Below, in pieces: positions 1 to 11,154 of a DNA stretch of 64,000 nucleotides. The translations under genes and the position numbers were made by a program. How positions within the stretch are numbered: position 1 is the stretch's first letter; each line of letters begins with the position of its first letter. The DNA lies in the NCBI GenBank assembly GCA_029582165.1, contig CM055870.1, forward strand, positions 19,322,832 through 19,386,831, read 5' to 3'. The notes under the pieces were generated by a model. That model was not told the DNA's origin and made no database searches. It was given only the letters and a program-made list of their open reading frames with translations. The DNA is from Portulaca oleracea (taxonomy: Eukaryota > Streptophyta > Magnoliopsida > Caryophyllales > Portulacaceae).

Positions 1-594
1 CTATGCGCCCAGCTAAAACGGACCGAGTTTTGCATGTCTTTTCCCCCTCATTCAGTTGCAGCTAAATCAACAAGCTAGAATTAAACATTTCTACTTGCAA
101 ATTTATGCTATGATTAAGAGCAGAGTCAGGGAGAAGACAATACCCGGACATGTGAATGCTTGTGCCATACGTGATTCCACGGTTCGGGCACCAGTATCGA
201 CGGTTCCCAACCCGGCCTAGGAGTCCATGCTCGCCGGGAAGACATTTCATGTGCCCAGTTTGTCACATGGGGTTGAACGGGCGGATCTCTAATTTTCCTA
301 ACCATTATTTCCTAACTAGTGAATAAATGGGTTTTGAGCAAGGAAAGGAGGTTGGAAGAAGGAGGTGCATGATTAAGGGTGTGAAGAGGCTCCTTTTATA
401 AGAAGAGTGGTTGCATGCACACCACACAAGTGGCCAACCGGCGGACCCCAGCATTAGGATCATGGAAGGCATGCATTGGCCGAAGATCTATCCTAAAATC
501 CTATGAAGCTTATCCTAAAATCCTATGGAGCAAAAAAAAAAAAAAAAAAAAAGACGGGTTTGATCCTATGGAGCAAAAAAAAAAAAGAAAAAAG

Positions 595-835
595 AAACCC
601 AGACAGGTTTGCAGCCTGAAATGGGCCCAAAATTCCGGCCCAATGCAGTTCGAGAATTAACCCAGACGGGTTTGCAGGCCATTTCAGGGCCAAAGTCGTT
701 GCAGCAATTCAGGCCCAATGCAATTCGAGCATTAACTTAGACGGGTTTGCGGGCCATCGCAGCCTGAAATGAGCCCAAACTCATCAGGCCCAATGCAATT
801 CGAGAATAAACCCAGACGGGTTTGTAGGCCATTTC
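595..835. repeat. Tandem repeat with ACCCAGACGGGTTTGC motif, about 75-bp unit
   Basis: Four diverged copies start near 598, 660, 734 and 810. Each carries (A)CCCAGACGGGTTTG followed by a purine/GGCC-rich stretch and an AATGCAATTCGAG-type segment. They lie inside the LTR region. A poly-A run (about 531-551) sits just before the array. The same CCCAGACGGGTTT word returns in a denser array at 2.02-2.40 kb. Confidence 0.7.
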
Positions 836-1079
836 CCATGAAGCAATGGCAAGCTCAAGCCCATTTCCGAGAGCTAAAGCACGACTGACAGGTAGATTTT
901 CTGACTCGCTCTGAGTTTCAGATAAACTGATGCCCTCCTTCTCTTTTTGCAGAACAATGCACAAAATACGTCGGTCGTCAGGCGGTCACAAAAAGACGAA
1001 CTCATCTTTAATGGCCGTCATCGGGCCCTCATCAATGCGATGACACCCTTTTCAGCACACAGACACAAGTCCCGCACTC

Positions 1080-1300
1080 CACGGTGAAATGAAGTGCGTG
1101 ACCTTGATCTACCTCACGGCGAAATGAAGTGGATCAACTCCTCATCACGACATGCTTCACGGCGAAATGAAGTATGTCACCCCGATCCACCTCACGGCGA
1201 AATGAAGTGGATCACCCCGTCATCCTGGCATGCGTCACGGCGAAATGAAGCATGCTTCCTAGATTCGCATCACGGCGAAATGAAGCGGATCGACTCCGGC
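1080..1300. repeat. Tandem repeat CACGGCGAAATGAAG with alternating 35/43-bp spacing
   Basis: Copies of CACGGYGAAATGAAG begin at 1080, 1115, 1158, 1193, 1236 and 1271. The spacings are 35, 43, 35, 43, 35, so the real unit is a 78-bp dimer. The reading frame over it is not maintained in a protein-like way. It is part of the LTR region upstream of the 1409 TATA box. Confidence 0.8.
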
Positions 1301-1820
1301 TGGGTTTATCCAATTTTCATTCCATCTTTCAGCCCAAACCCGGCTGGGTTTATGGATTCCGCGGCTACAAACTACAACCCTAAACGTACCCCTAATCTCC
1401 TCATTTCACTATAAATTAAACCCTAACCCCTCTCATTTCAGACACGACATTATGCTGGAGTATTGACACTAGCATATTCTCTCTACCTCTTCTCTCCCTT
1501 TGCATGCTACTTCACTAAAGGTTAGAATAATTATCATCGATGTAAACCATATAATGTAACCTATCGAATTCACGTATCATTTGTATTTTCAATTCAATAT
1601 TTTGCATGACATTAATGTTAAACTTGTGAGATTCATACTTAATTCCTCCCTTTTAACCTTTCTGCTTTGATTTAATTCTAGTAGAGTCTATTCGGTTGAA
1701 TAGGCGGATTTGACAGTTTTAATTGTCAAATTCGTAACCTTACCCCCGAATCCGTCTTTGGATTCGTAGACCGGAGTTTGTATTAAAATGGTTTGTTGTT
1801 TTTTTTCCTAAAAATTCAAC

Positions 1821-2500
1821 TGGCGACTCTATATTCATACTTCGGTATGTTCTTTTTTTTATTTCTGTGGTGCGGTCTTATCCTTTCGAGGAAAATGATA
1901 AAATGAAATGAGGATATGAAGGTATGAACTCGAACGGGTTCTGAAACCCCTTCCTCATTCCCTTTTTTACTGTTTATTTGGTTTAATTTGTGGATAGCGC
2001 GAGAGATAACCCGGTTTGGTTCAATCCATGAACCCAGGCGGGTTTACTATCTTCTTTTCATTTCTTTTTGCTTCGTTATTTCTTCGGTCCAATCTGCGGA
2101 TAGCACCAGAGATAACCCGGCTCGGTTCAGTTCATGAACCCAGACGGGTTTATCACCTTCTGTTCAATCTTTCCTTTAGTGTATTTGTTTTTGGGTCTGA
2201 CAGTAGCGAAACCCGGTTTGGTTCAAACAATGAACCCAGACGGGTTTTCGTCCATGGAAACCCAGGCGGGTTTTCCCTGAAAACCCAGACGGTTTTTTTT
2301 TGTCCCTAAAAACCCAGACGGGTTTTCGTCCCTGAAATCCGACGGGTTCTGTCTGTAAACCCAGACGGTTTTGGTTCATATAAACCTAGAGGGGTTGACC
2401 ATTTTATCGAGTCTAAAATCATTCTTAAAAGTTCAACCTTATTTAAGGTTAAGCAATCCTAGTCGGCTCCCAATCATTTTTTAAGTAGCGCCGCGGAAAA
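1821..2500 (+). mobile_element. Tat/Ogre-type primer site and leader with CCCAGACGGGTTT array
   Basis: TGGCGACTCT at 1821-1830 resembles a tRNA-Arg primer binding site directly after the LTR. From about 2020 to 2400 the word CCCAGRCGGGTTT recurs about eight times at uneven 13-100 bp distances, often with GGTTCA neighbours. At 2484-2496 a degenerate second element-end signal (AGTAGCGCCGCGG, then AAAAGGTCATCAATTTTTCG) appears. The - strand relative at 22.84-21.99 kb has the same design: primer site, tandem repeats, then a second TGGCGACTCC. No gag or pol follows. Confidence 0.45.
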
Positions 2501-2689
2501 GGTCATCAATTTTTCGGGGTCTACAGTGATGCATGTCCGAAGTTAGTTTATGTTTTGGTTGTTGTTGGGTTTTAGTCTTAGCCTTGTCCACCTCCGTGGA
2601 CGGCGCTAATACACCCAAGTATTTATTCGCTGCTAATCATCGGGTTAAGTGTATCTTTAAGCTTAATCTAGTGGTTAGTAACTTAGGGG

Positions 2690-2990
2690 CGTTACACGAG
2701 CCTTGACCCTACGGGCCGTGGGCCGGGTCAATGGGTCGACAAATATATAAAATGGATTTGTTTAATTAAAAAAGCATAAAAATCTCCCCATTTTATTTAT
2801 TTATTTAGCCGGGTCGTCGGGTCGGGTCACAAAAAACTAAAACTTAATCTAAGATTTTTCTAAAAAAATTGTATTTAGTCGGCTCACGCGGGCCGGGCCG
2901 GGTCACTGACCCTTGGCCCGGGCCTGACTCGACCATATATTGACCCCCCGACTTTTTCGGCGGGTCCCTGGCCCATTGAATAGGTCTAAT
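2690..2990. repeat. GGGTCGGGTC-rich degenerate repeat, possible hAT-like relic
   Basis: This short stretch is filled with GGGCCGGGTCA, GTCGGGTCGGGTCA and GGCCCGGGCC words in an otherwise AT-rich setting. It resembles the word-filled hAT-type elements elsewhere in the window, but I do not see convincing terminal inverted repeats or a target-site duplication. Confidence 0.3.
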
Positions 2991-3270
2991 TGAAAGTCAC
3001 ATGAATTAATATCAAGGTTAAAAAAATCAATTTATATTTATCTTTTAATGTTCTTCGGAAAATCCAACAAAAATCAAATATAAAATATCTTAGGAGGTTT
3101 AAATATGTTAACATTTAATGTCAGGTAAGGTAAAAACTATTTCACAAATGTCGTGTGTGTAAAAATTATTACCAAAAATGTCAGGTAGGGTAAATGTAAT
3201 TTACTCGTGAAAGAATGTCGTAGATGGTATGAACTGGTAAGAGCTCAGCACAAGTCTACGCTACAAGAGT

Positions 3271-4021
3271 TAGGGTTGTTCGTGATTAAGTTCGAACCGA
3301 ATAAAAGATTGGATCGGATTGTATCGCAAGGATCGTAGATAGTTCGGTCGAAGGAATATTGAGTTTCGGTCTTCAGTCCCGTCCCTATACCGATTAGAAG
3401 ATCGAGGACCGAATAAAATTAATACACACCAACTATTTTTCTAGCGGTTTCAACTTTTTATAACTACTCACTAATATTTCTGAGTTCCTCAATCTCAAAC
3501 CCCGGTCCCTCGACGCTTCACGGTCTCCAGCCGCCCTCGCCTCCTCCGGTCTCCGCCATTCATCACATCCTTTGGCGCCACCGCGATCTGCCGCCGTCAG
3601 TGCCACCGCCCTCCCTCCACATTTAACTGCTGCACTGACGCCCCCACTCCCCAATCCCTAGATTCGTTGTTTTCTCCTCATGGCCATCGCGCCCGATTGC
3701 CCATTGTCCGTGATCCACCATACACGATCCAACCGCTTCACTAGTTTCAAGTTTCTTGCAATTTTTTTAATTGTTTCCTTCTATATTTGTCTACTATTAT
3801 TGTAATTGCGAATCATATATATTCATATTTTTTCCTTAGGTTAAACTTTTCAGGCAAACTTTAATCGCAAATCATCCCCATAATTCAGTCGGTCCAGTCC
3901 TGGACCGAACTTTTTTCGATCGGTCCAGTCCAGGAGCGAAAAAAGTTTGGTCCATGGGAATCTCTTTGGTCAGTCTAGTCCGGCCTAATTCGATCCACTC
4001 CTGCACTAATGAGCAACCCTA
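3271..4021. mobile_element. hAT-type non-autonomous element
   Basis: Ends TAGGGTTGTTC and GAGCAACCCTA form short terminal inverted repeats. The flanking 8-mers are ACAAGAGT (3263-3270) and ACATAAGT (4022-4029), which agree at 6 of 8 positions, as expected for an old hAT insertion. Near the ends, words such as CGGTCCAGTCC are repeated. The middle (about 3480-3720) is GC-rich, unlike the flanks, and may be captured host DNA; I recognise no protein in it. Confidence 0.6.
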
Positions 4022-5660
4022 ACATAAGTTGTGTCGTTAATGAAAGTTCAAGGAGTTTTGAGTTTCACCTTTCGTTGCGAATTTGCAATGGATTTCACCG
4101 TCATGGCTTTGTCTATAAATGGATGTCGGATGATATAGTATCATGATCCCAACCAAAAATAAACAGCCTGCACCTGGCTTACCTAAAGCAAATGAGCTCA
4201 AAATAACATGGCCCACTAGCGAAAATTATTGAGCAGAACACGGAATCCACCTGCAGCCCACCCGCGAAAACTAATGAGTTAAACACGAAGCCCATATCTC
4301 GAAACCCTAATTAGCCAAGTGAGCCAAATGACGTCGTTTCTAGTCAGTGCAACATAAAATGACACTGTTTTATATTTGCGCAAAACAAAATGACGTTCTA
4401 TGTCATAAACTGAGGTCGTTTTTCTTTTTACCGAAACCCTAATTACTACGTGTCTCTCTATACATGGCAATTAATCCTCATTTCTTATCTAATTTCTTTC
4501 TCTCTCTAACTTTCATAACATTCTGCTCCTCGTAAATTATGATATAGAAGCGCGAGTGTATAGAGCAAGGAACAACCGTCAGATTTGGAAGTCACACGGC
4601 TTGTAACTTTACTGTATTTGAATGTATTGTTTCAACAAAATAATTTATCTTTCAATAATGCAATGTATCTTTTCATGATTTGTATGTGTCCTTCATAAAT
4701 TTTAAAATATCCTTACTGTATTTCATAGGGGTGAGCAAAACCGAGTACCCGCCTAAAATTTAAGGATCTGGTCTCGGATCCATTTAGTAATGGATCCTGA
4801 TTTTAGGATATATCCAGTTTCGGATCCATTTGAAACTAAATCCTAAAATCACGATCCAGTCCCACACTTGATACAAGGATGAATAATAAGGAGAAACTGG
4901 AACCAATTATATATACCCGACGACACCTTAAGTTACGACAATAATAATCTAAATAATTCTGTCGCACAAGAGACTCAAGAGAGTGGGCCTCAAAGACACG
5001 AGCAAGCGAGTAGCGCTCTAACGGCGTGGCTGGCATCTTGCGAAAGATTGCTTCTGACTTGGACACAGGTAGCGTCTAGGACCACGCGAGTCTCGGGGTT
5101 CACTGGGAGAGAGAGAAGCGGGTGTCATCTATACGATGCGGGTAGCATCTCACTTCCTCCTCGTCTCTTTCTCGGGCGTGAGTGGCTTCCCGGAGACGCA
5201 GGTTGCGTCTCACTTCTTCCCTTCTATGTTTGAGGCGCGCCTGGCATCTCATCCGATGCGGGTAGCATCTCACTTCCTCCTCGTCTCATTATTTGGTCTC
5301 CACACACAACAAGAACAATCCAAAAATCATCACCTTTAGCTTCTCTATAGATGATCCAATTCAATTCAATCAACGTACCATATACTAAGATTGTCCTCAT
5401 GATGATTGATAATGGTCCTTATAAATTCAAGTTAACATCAAAGATAATAGTTCATTCTGAGGATTAATTATCCCTTTTAACTTCTCCTTTCGGAAAGTTC
5501 GTTATACAATGTTACAACTTAATTCAACAAGATTTCAGATTAAGGTTATGAAAAGCTACAGTTCCACTCGACACTGTCTAAGAATTCCACATTCAACAGT
5601 AAATCACAACATGATACTTGATCATGTACCAGAATATATTTGATGGCATGAACACCAAAA
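4022..5660. other. Intergenic stretch, truncated hAT-like end and a duplicated 35-bp segment
   Basis: No gene recognised. At about 4728 the sequence TAGGGGTGAGCAAAACCG resembles a hAT-type terminus, followed by repeated GGATCC-containing words up to about 4870, but no matching right end is seen. GATGCGGGTAGCATCTCACT plus its continuation occurs twice, at about 5134 and 5254, 120 bp apart, probably an LTR remnant. Open frames here are short and show no family resemblance. Confidence 0.35.
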
Positions 5661-5661
5661 T

Positions 5662-6880
5662 CTAAAACTCAAAACATAAATCATTTACCTGAAAGCTTAT
5701 TTGATAGAATATTAATGTCATGATCTGCAACCCCTTCAGTATTCGACTATTCGTAAGTTGAACGACTCTAATATTTTGAGCAACTCTCTTTAAACCTGGA
5801 TGGCATCCACAATCTCCCAATGGAAAAATCAATGGATATTGGAGGGGATCATAATAACCATAATAGTGTTTGATCTGATGGCTATTGTTCGATTTTCCGT
5901 CGATAAGTATGTGCGACCCTCCAAGACCTGTGTTCGATCCTCTCTCTGCCCATATCCCAACAACTTCATTGGATGTTGGAGCATTGTAAGTCCTCTGGTT
6001 AGGCACTGAATTTTGGTTTATAACAATATGTGTGTTGTCTCCTATAACAAATTTCTGAAGCGATTTAAAAACTGTGTGTATGGGTTCTCTTTGACAACAT
6101 CGATCAGCTTAGCAACAATATCAAGCCTTAATTCATGAACTACAGTTGTTCGATTGTACATTTAATTTTGGGCATCATAGAAGTATAGTTGCAGATATTT
6201 TGTAGTTTGACCATCTTTTAGCTTCAGGTCTAGAACATAATGGTATAGCTGCCCTTGGAGTTTGAAAATATAAATACCCATTTGACATTTGCCCTCATGG
6301 TTGCCCCCAAGCGAACTGAATTCAAAGACATTGTTTTAAAGCCTTATAAACTTGTGAAAGTGAATTGCATCTTCAGAATTCGCAGTCAACAAGCAGATAA
6401 TTTCAACATTCATAGGATTGTTTGCTAACTTCACAGCTCCCTTCCTACAACAAAATGTCCTCGGTTCGTACTGAAAGAGTTTAGCACCACAATATTCACA
6501 TGGATTGCACTAAGTTAGCTTTAGAGCACATGTTGGAATAGAGCCTGCTCTTAGTGCAATTAGTGCATCTACTACATGAAAGAAGAGAAAATAATGTCAT
6601 CTCATAAGCAGTAAAAAACTACAAAATTCAAGCACCTCATATATAGACAGATTAAATTTCAACATTATTGTTAAACATATCGAGTAGAAATGTTGAATGA
6701 TAATTGCTAGATGTGTAAAAGTAATACCTTGTTTATTATGGATAGATGAATTAGATTGCACATTTTGAGTACTTCTTGTAACTATTTTCTTTCTCCTTTT
6801 GGGTACCACATCGCTAGTTGATAGAAACTCTAGGTTCTCTTCATCGGGGGAATGTTTGTTTTTAGAACCCTAGGTGTGCA
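5662..6880 (-). pseudogene. Helitron Rep/helicase N-terminal region, broken, with intron
   Basis: Read on the - strand, this resembles the N-terminal part of plant Helitron Rep/helicase proteins, which drive rolling-circle transposition. One recognisable stretch has the C-x2-C zinc-binding look (CEYCGAKLFQ, about 6510-6480) followed by FCCRKGAVKLA. Another, in an open stretch at 6006-5662, has YNAPTSNEVVGIWAE, then YYGYYDPLQYPLIFP and GDCGCHPGLKRV, all typical of this family. The first exon, about 6809-6728 (PKRRKKIVTRS), runs into a GTATTAC donor; the acceptor TTTCATGTAG lies near 6572-6580, giving an intron of about 155 bp. Stops and frameshifts interrupt the frame. The Rep HUH motif and the helicase domain are absent, so the copy is 3'-truncated and cannot work alone. 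Confidence 0.7.
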
Positions 6881-9877
6881 ACTAGACTTCTGAAAGTTGT
6901 GCATCTCGACTTCTGCAAGCTGTGCATCTTGGCATTCTTCTTGAAGCAATATGCCTTCTTCAACAAGCTGCGCGACTCGACTTCTATGATGACCTCTCCT
7001 CCCTTTGGTTTGAAATATTTAAGCCAAACATTGATTTTCACAATTTCTATTTTAGAGATAAAATATACACAGTTATTTGGAGTGTGACCATATGACTAGA
7101 TGCTTAACATCAATATAAAAAAAATTTATCTACTATTTGAACATCATAATGTATGAACCACAATAACTTGACGTCTTTTAAAATAGGTGCAAGAAAAGAG
7201 ATGAAAGCAGAAGTTATTGGTATAAAAAATTAACATAACACAACCATCCCACAAAAGACCGAGTGATTATTATGGAAGAGATCTAGCCCGCCATGAATTT
7301 GTTGGGTTTAAATAAATCATGAGTAGCTGAGTTAGTTTTGCTATTAATAGTATTATTAATTAAAGCAATTACAATCAGGACTCATTGTAATAGATTCAAG
7401 GTGAAAAGCAATCTATAAAGTGAATAACAAACATATTGATATTATTATATGAACATTAGAAAGGCTTGTGATGAAATACACTGCAGAATATGTTGATCAT
7501 GGAGCGGTATTGACTTCATTTAAATGTTATAGGTAAACGAATTTCGAACTATCATAAACAAAAGAGCATGAGTACTTACCTGTAACTCGGTTCATCTTTT
7601 ATAAAGAAGTGTCTCACTGAAGAACATATTCTGGCCTAAAAGAATATATAAAAATAAAAGTGCTAGAAATTTAATAGAATTACGAGAAATTTGTATAAAA
7701 TCAGCCAACAAAGCTTAATTAGGAGTGGAAAGTTAGTCAACAATAAGTTAGAAGATTCAAACAAAAAATAATAGAAACACTACACAAAAATTATAGCTTG
7801 GGAAAAAGTAGCAACCAAGAAACAATTCATGTTTTGCGGAACAAGATAGTAAAACTATGTTGATGATGATTTTGGTTTCGGAACAGAATTTTGCATTTAT
7901 TTTACTTGCCAAATGTAGCATATTTTGAATTCATGAGTTATATATCCCTAAACATATCCTCTTAGGCTCTTAATGACCTTTCAATATGAAATGGACGGTT
8001 TATAATAAACAATAAACAAAGGACAATTGTGAGAATAATATAAATATTTGAAGAGACCGGATACAACAAAATTTCATTGATCAATCCATAAGACATTAAA
8101 CTATCAGACACTTAACCGACACGATTGTAATAAATATTACAATTTCATGCAAAATGGGCCTATATTCATACAGACCACAAAATAGATAGAGACCCTAATC
8201 CCCCACCCTTCTTGCCCAACAAAAAAAATAAAGACCTACCAACTTAACTTTTAGTTGTTTTAAAGAAGCACTAAAGTGCCTATAGAAACAAGGCTAGAAG
8301 GGCGAAAAGTTCACCACAAAAAGTCATTTAATAACAAATTTGACGTGTATTTTGCCATTCTATGCATTAGTCCGCAATGCATTAGCACCATCAGGATCAA
8401 TATGAGTAGATGTTGAAGGGTTGAGTTGAACAATAACATTGGAAGTCAGTTTCCTTTTCTTAGGTTAAAGAGGAGGAGGGACAATGGGTTGTTTCATTGT
8501 TCCAGAAATACTAGGAGACCAAATATCAGCAGCTTGTTGTGCAGGAGCGACACGACATCCCATTTTCCTTCTTTACCAACCAATTTCGCCTCCAAATTCT
8601 TGCACTTTTTTTGGAACATTGAACAACGAGCCCAAGCATGAAACATAGTTGTATAGGTTCCTCCATTGCTTGTGAGCTAGTCATTTGTGTTGTCCCTCAA
8701 TGAATATTGTTTGAATGTTGGTCGTTGTGACCTGAATTCTTTGAATGGGTCGTACACTTTGTTTGGTCGTCCTTGGTTGTTCGAGGAGTCTATTGGGAAG
8801 TCACATCTATCTTTGTTCAATATACTCTTGATGCCTTCACTACCCCGAGGCCATGTTGATGCTCTTATGGCCCTCATTTGGTGTTTCCTATACCGTATCC
8901 ATCCTATGCCTTTGAAACCTCCCTTAACCCCACATCAATTCAGACCTTGGGTGGGAAGTGAGTTGAGGAACCATCTCATGTTGAGCAAAACACGGGTTGA
9001 GTGTGTGTAATAGTGGTTTTGTGAACCTCGGTTTTGTCGTTCTCTCTCAGGGAGCTAGGAGCCTTGGCTAGAACTAATTGACTCTAGGTAAGGTTTAGGA
9101 TCACAAGATAACAAGAGGTTTATGGTGACAAACAGAACAAGCATAGCTATGGTTCAGTCAAATGGGAAACAATGGGTGTCGGGAGATTTCGGGATGCAAA
9201 TTGTAATAAGGATGAGGGTTTCGCAACTAGAAAGCAACAAGATAGTAGAATCAAGTGACAATCCCGTTAGAATAGACCCACCGAATTTCCCTTTTCAAGG
9301 ATAATCCGGATTAACTTCCTACAAGCCCACCACGGACCCAGAGGGTTAAAGAAACGGGACTCTCTAGTTAGCTTCTATTCGCTTTCGTGAATAGAATACT
9401 AACTATCCAAATTCCAACCTTCCAACTCAAGTGTTGGATGTATTTGGGGTCTTTCATATCCCAAATACATCCTACTTGAGGGAAGAATAGGAGTGGGAAA
9501 TTGATTCCACTACAAATTACCTCCTAAAATTGCTAACCCAATCCAAATACACCATTCACATCCTTAGTTTCTCCCTAACCCATAAGGGTTCTAGCCTCTA
9601 ATCATCTTATCTAACATGCTAACAACAATAATAACTTCATTCATACTTAGAAAGATATTCAAAACAACAATAACAACAATCAACAACCACCAAGTAATTC
9701 TAATAACAAAAACAGAGATTAAAGAGTAAATGATAAACTAAAGAGAATAAGAGTTAAGAAATTCTCATTAATTTGATGCCAAAGGAAGATGCTCTAGAAT
9801 AATAAGTATCAAATGCTCCAATAACAAGATAAGTCTTTAAAACTTCAATAGAAATCCAATAAAATCCAGTGCAAGAG
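6881..9877. other. AT-rich intergenic DNA, no gene recognised
   Basis: I see no supported gene. Short frames, such as one at 8687-9010, do not resemble a family I know and have no codon or context support. The stretch from about 9300 to 9877 has a mildly LTR-like look (a run of CAACAATAACAACAA-type repeats ending next to the Athila LTR), but I cannot pair it with another copy in the window. AACAA-rich DNA lies at about 9620-9720. Confidence 0.3.
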
Positions 9878-11002
9878 TGTTCGGTCTCGTTTCGAGCCGA
9901 ATTCTTCTCTTTATTAGGGAGTTTTTATATGTTCTAACCCCGTATTTTATTCGAGTTATGAGATTTTTGTAGTTTTGTAGGAAAATAAGAAAGTGATCTA
10001 AAAAGGCGCCAAAACGGAGCAAAAACGCGCCAAATCAGGAGTGAAGTCAGAAGGGCTGCTCGACCGAGCAGCATGTTGGCTCGCCCGAGCAACGCTCCTG
10101 GAAAGCAGCAAAAAGGAAAAGGTCGGAAAATTTGGCTAAGGCAGTGAAAGAACAGAGCGGCTCGCCAGAGCAAGGCTGCCGTGAGCCAAGGAGAAGCTGC
10201 CGAGGAACGAGGGACACGCGACCAGAATGTCTGCTCGCGGCGAGTGCACTGCTCGCGAAACCAATTCCATTTTCTGCGTATAATCTTGAAATGAAGTGCT
10301 GCGTTTTGTGCAACTAACTTAGGTCATTATAAGAGTATTAGCTGCGACTCCTTTAGATATAGTTAGCTGAAGTTTTTAGTTTGTAATGAGGGGTTTTAAT
10401 GCTTTCTTAATTAAGCTCTACTTTCTCTCTCTAAGGGTTTTCTCTTGTCTTGTTCTCCAAGTTCTTGAGATTTTTGAATGTAATCAACTTTTCTTCAAGT
10501 AATTTTCAGCCTTCCTTAATCTTCATTACCTTATGCTTAGATTTCATTTAATTTTGCCTTTGAAGGTTCATAGTGTTAGCCACAAACTATCAATCTTTTA
10601 GTGAAAAGGGGGATTAGCGTCACAAATTCCACTCTCAAGTGGGGATTTGGGGATTCTTAGTAATCCAATTCACGATTTCTTGTTTGTTCGGGAGAAATCC
10701 AAGTAGATTGAAGATTAGTGAAAGTTTAGATCATCAAAGGTATAATCTCTTGTTCCTAATTTCATTAATTAGTTTTAGTTTTATTGCTTTCGTAATTTCA
10801 TGCTTTTAATTGCTTTCATCTTTTATTGCTTTCTTAATTATTATCATGTTTAGGTTAGTTTATTGCTTTATTTACATAATCTATTGCTTTCCGCATTGAG
10901 AAAAACCCTTGTACACAAACCGATTACCTAAATCAAACCTAACACCCATCCCTGTGGACCGATAACCCTAACTTATAAAACCACAAAAATTACTACCGAA
11001 CA
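9878..11002 (+). mobile_element. Athila-type 5' LTR (left boundary inferred)
   Basis: The right boundary is firm: the LTR ends in CA at 11001-11002, one base before an 18-nt primer binding site. The left boundary is inferred from a TG start (TGTTCGGTCTCGTTTCGAGC at 9878), because the 3' LTR needed for comparison is missing. The LTR contains arm motifs GCTCGACCGAGC (10058) and GCTCGCCCGAGC (10079). A possible TATA-like ATTATAAGAG lies near 10325. The length of about 1.1 kb is reasonable for Athila. Confidence 0.6.
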
Positions 11003-11003
11003 A

Positions 11004-11021
11004 TGGCGCCGTTGCCGGGGA
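11004..11021 (+). other. Primer binding site, tRNA-Asp type
   Basis: TGGCGCCGTTGCCGGGGA begins one base after the LTR. It is the complement of the 3' end of plant tRNA-Asp and is the known primer site of Athila-lineage Ty3/gypsy elements. It fixes the orientation (+) and the lineage of the 9.9-21.2 kb element. Confidence 0.9.
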
Positions 11022-11154
11022 TAGCGTTATTTGGGAGTTTAGAATTGGTTTGTTTGTGAATAGTGTGAATAGTTTAATTGCTTTGCTTGTTTAGTATCAA
11101 GTTTAAAAATCACTAAAAATTAAAAAAATAGAAAAACCAACTAAAAAGGAGAAA

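Larger units (their letters stand above)
380..1820 (+). mobile_element. Tat/Ogre-type Ty3/gypsy LTR, 3' part
   Basis: Non-coding LTR region. A TATA box CTATAAATTA lies at 1409-1418. A U5-like block GTAACCTTACCCCCGAATCC lies at 1734-1753, and TGGCGACTCT follows at 1821-1830. The same order (TATA, block, TGGCGACTC) recurs on the - strand at 23.37-22.83 kb and on + at 54.40-56.91 kb, so three related LTRs share this layout. TGGCGACTC matches the tRNA-Arg primer-site type known for Tat/Ogre elements. The left end of the LTR is not visible; bases 1-380 show no recognisable gene or element end. No matching 3' LTR was found nearby. Confidence 0.55.

Noticed and set aside
8687..9010. 107-codon frame
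   Set aside because: No family resemblance, no promoter or splice context, in repeat-rich DNA.
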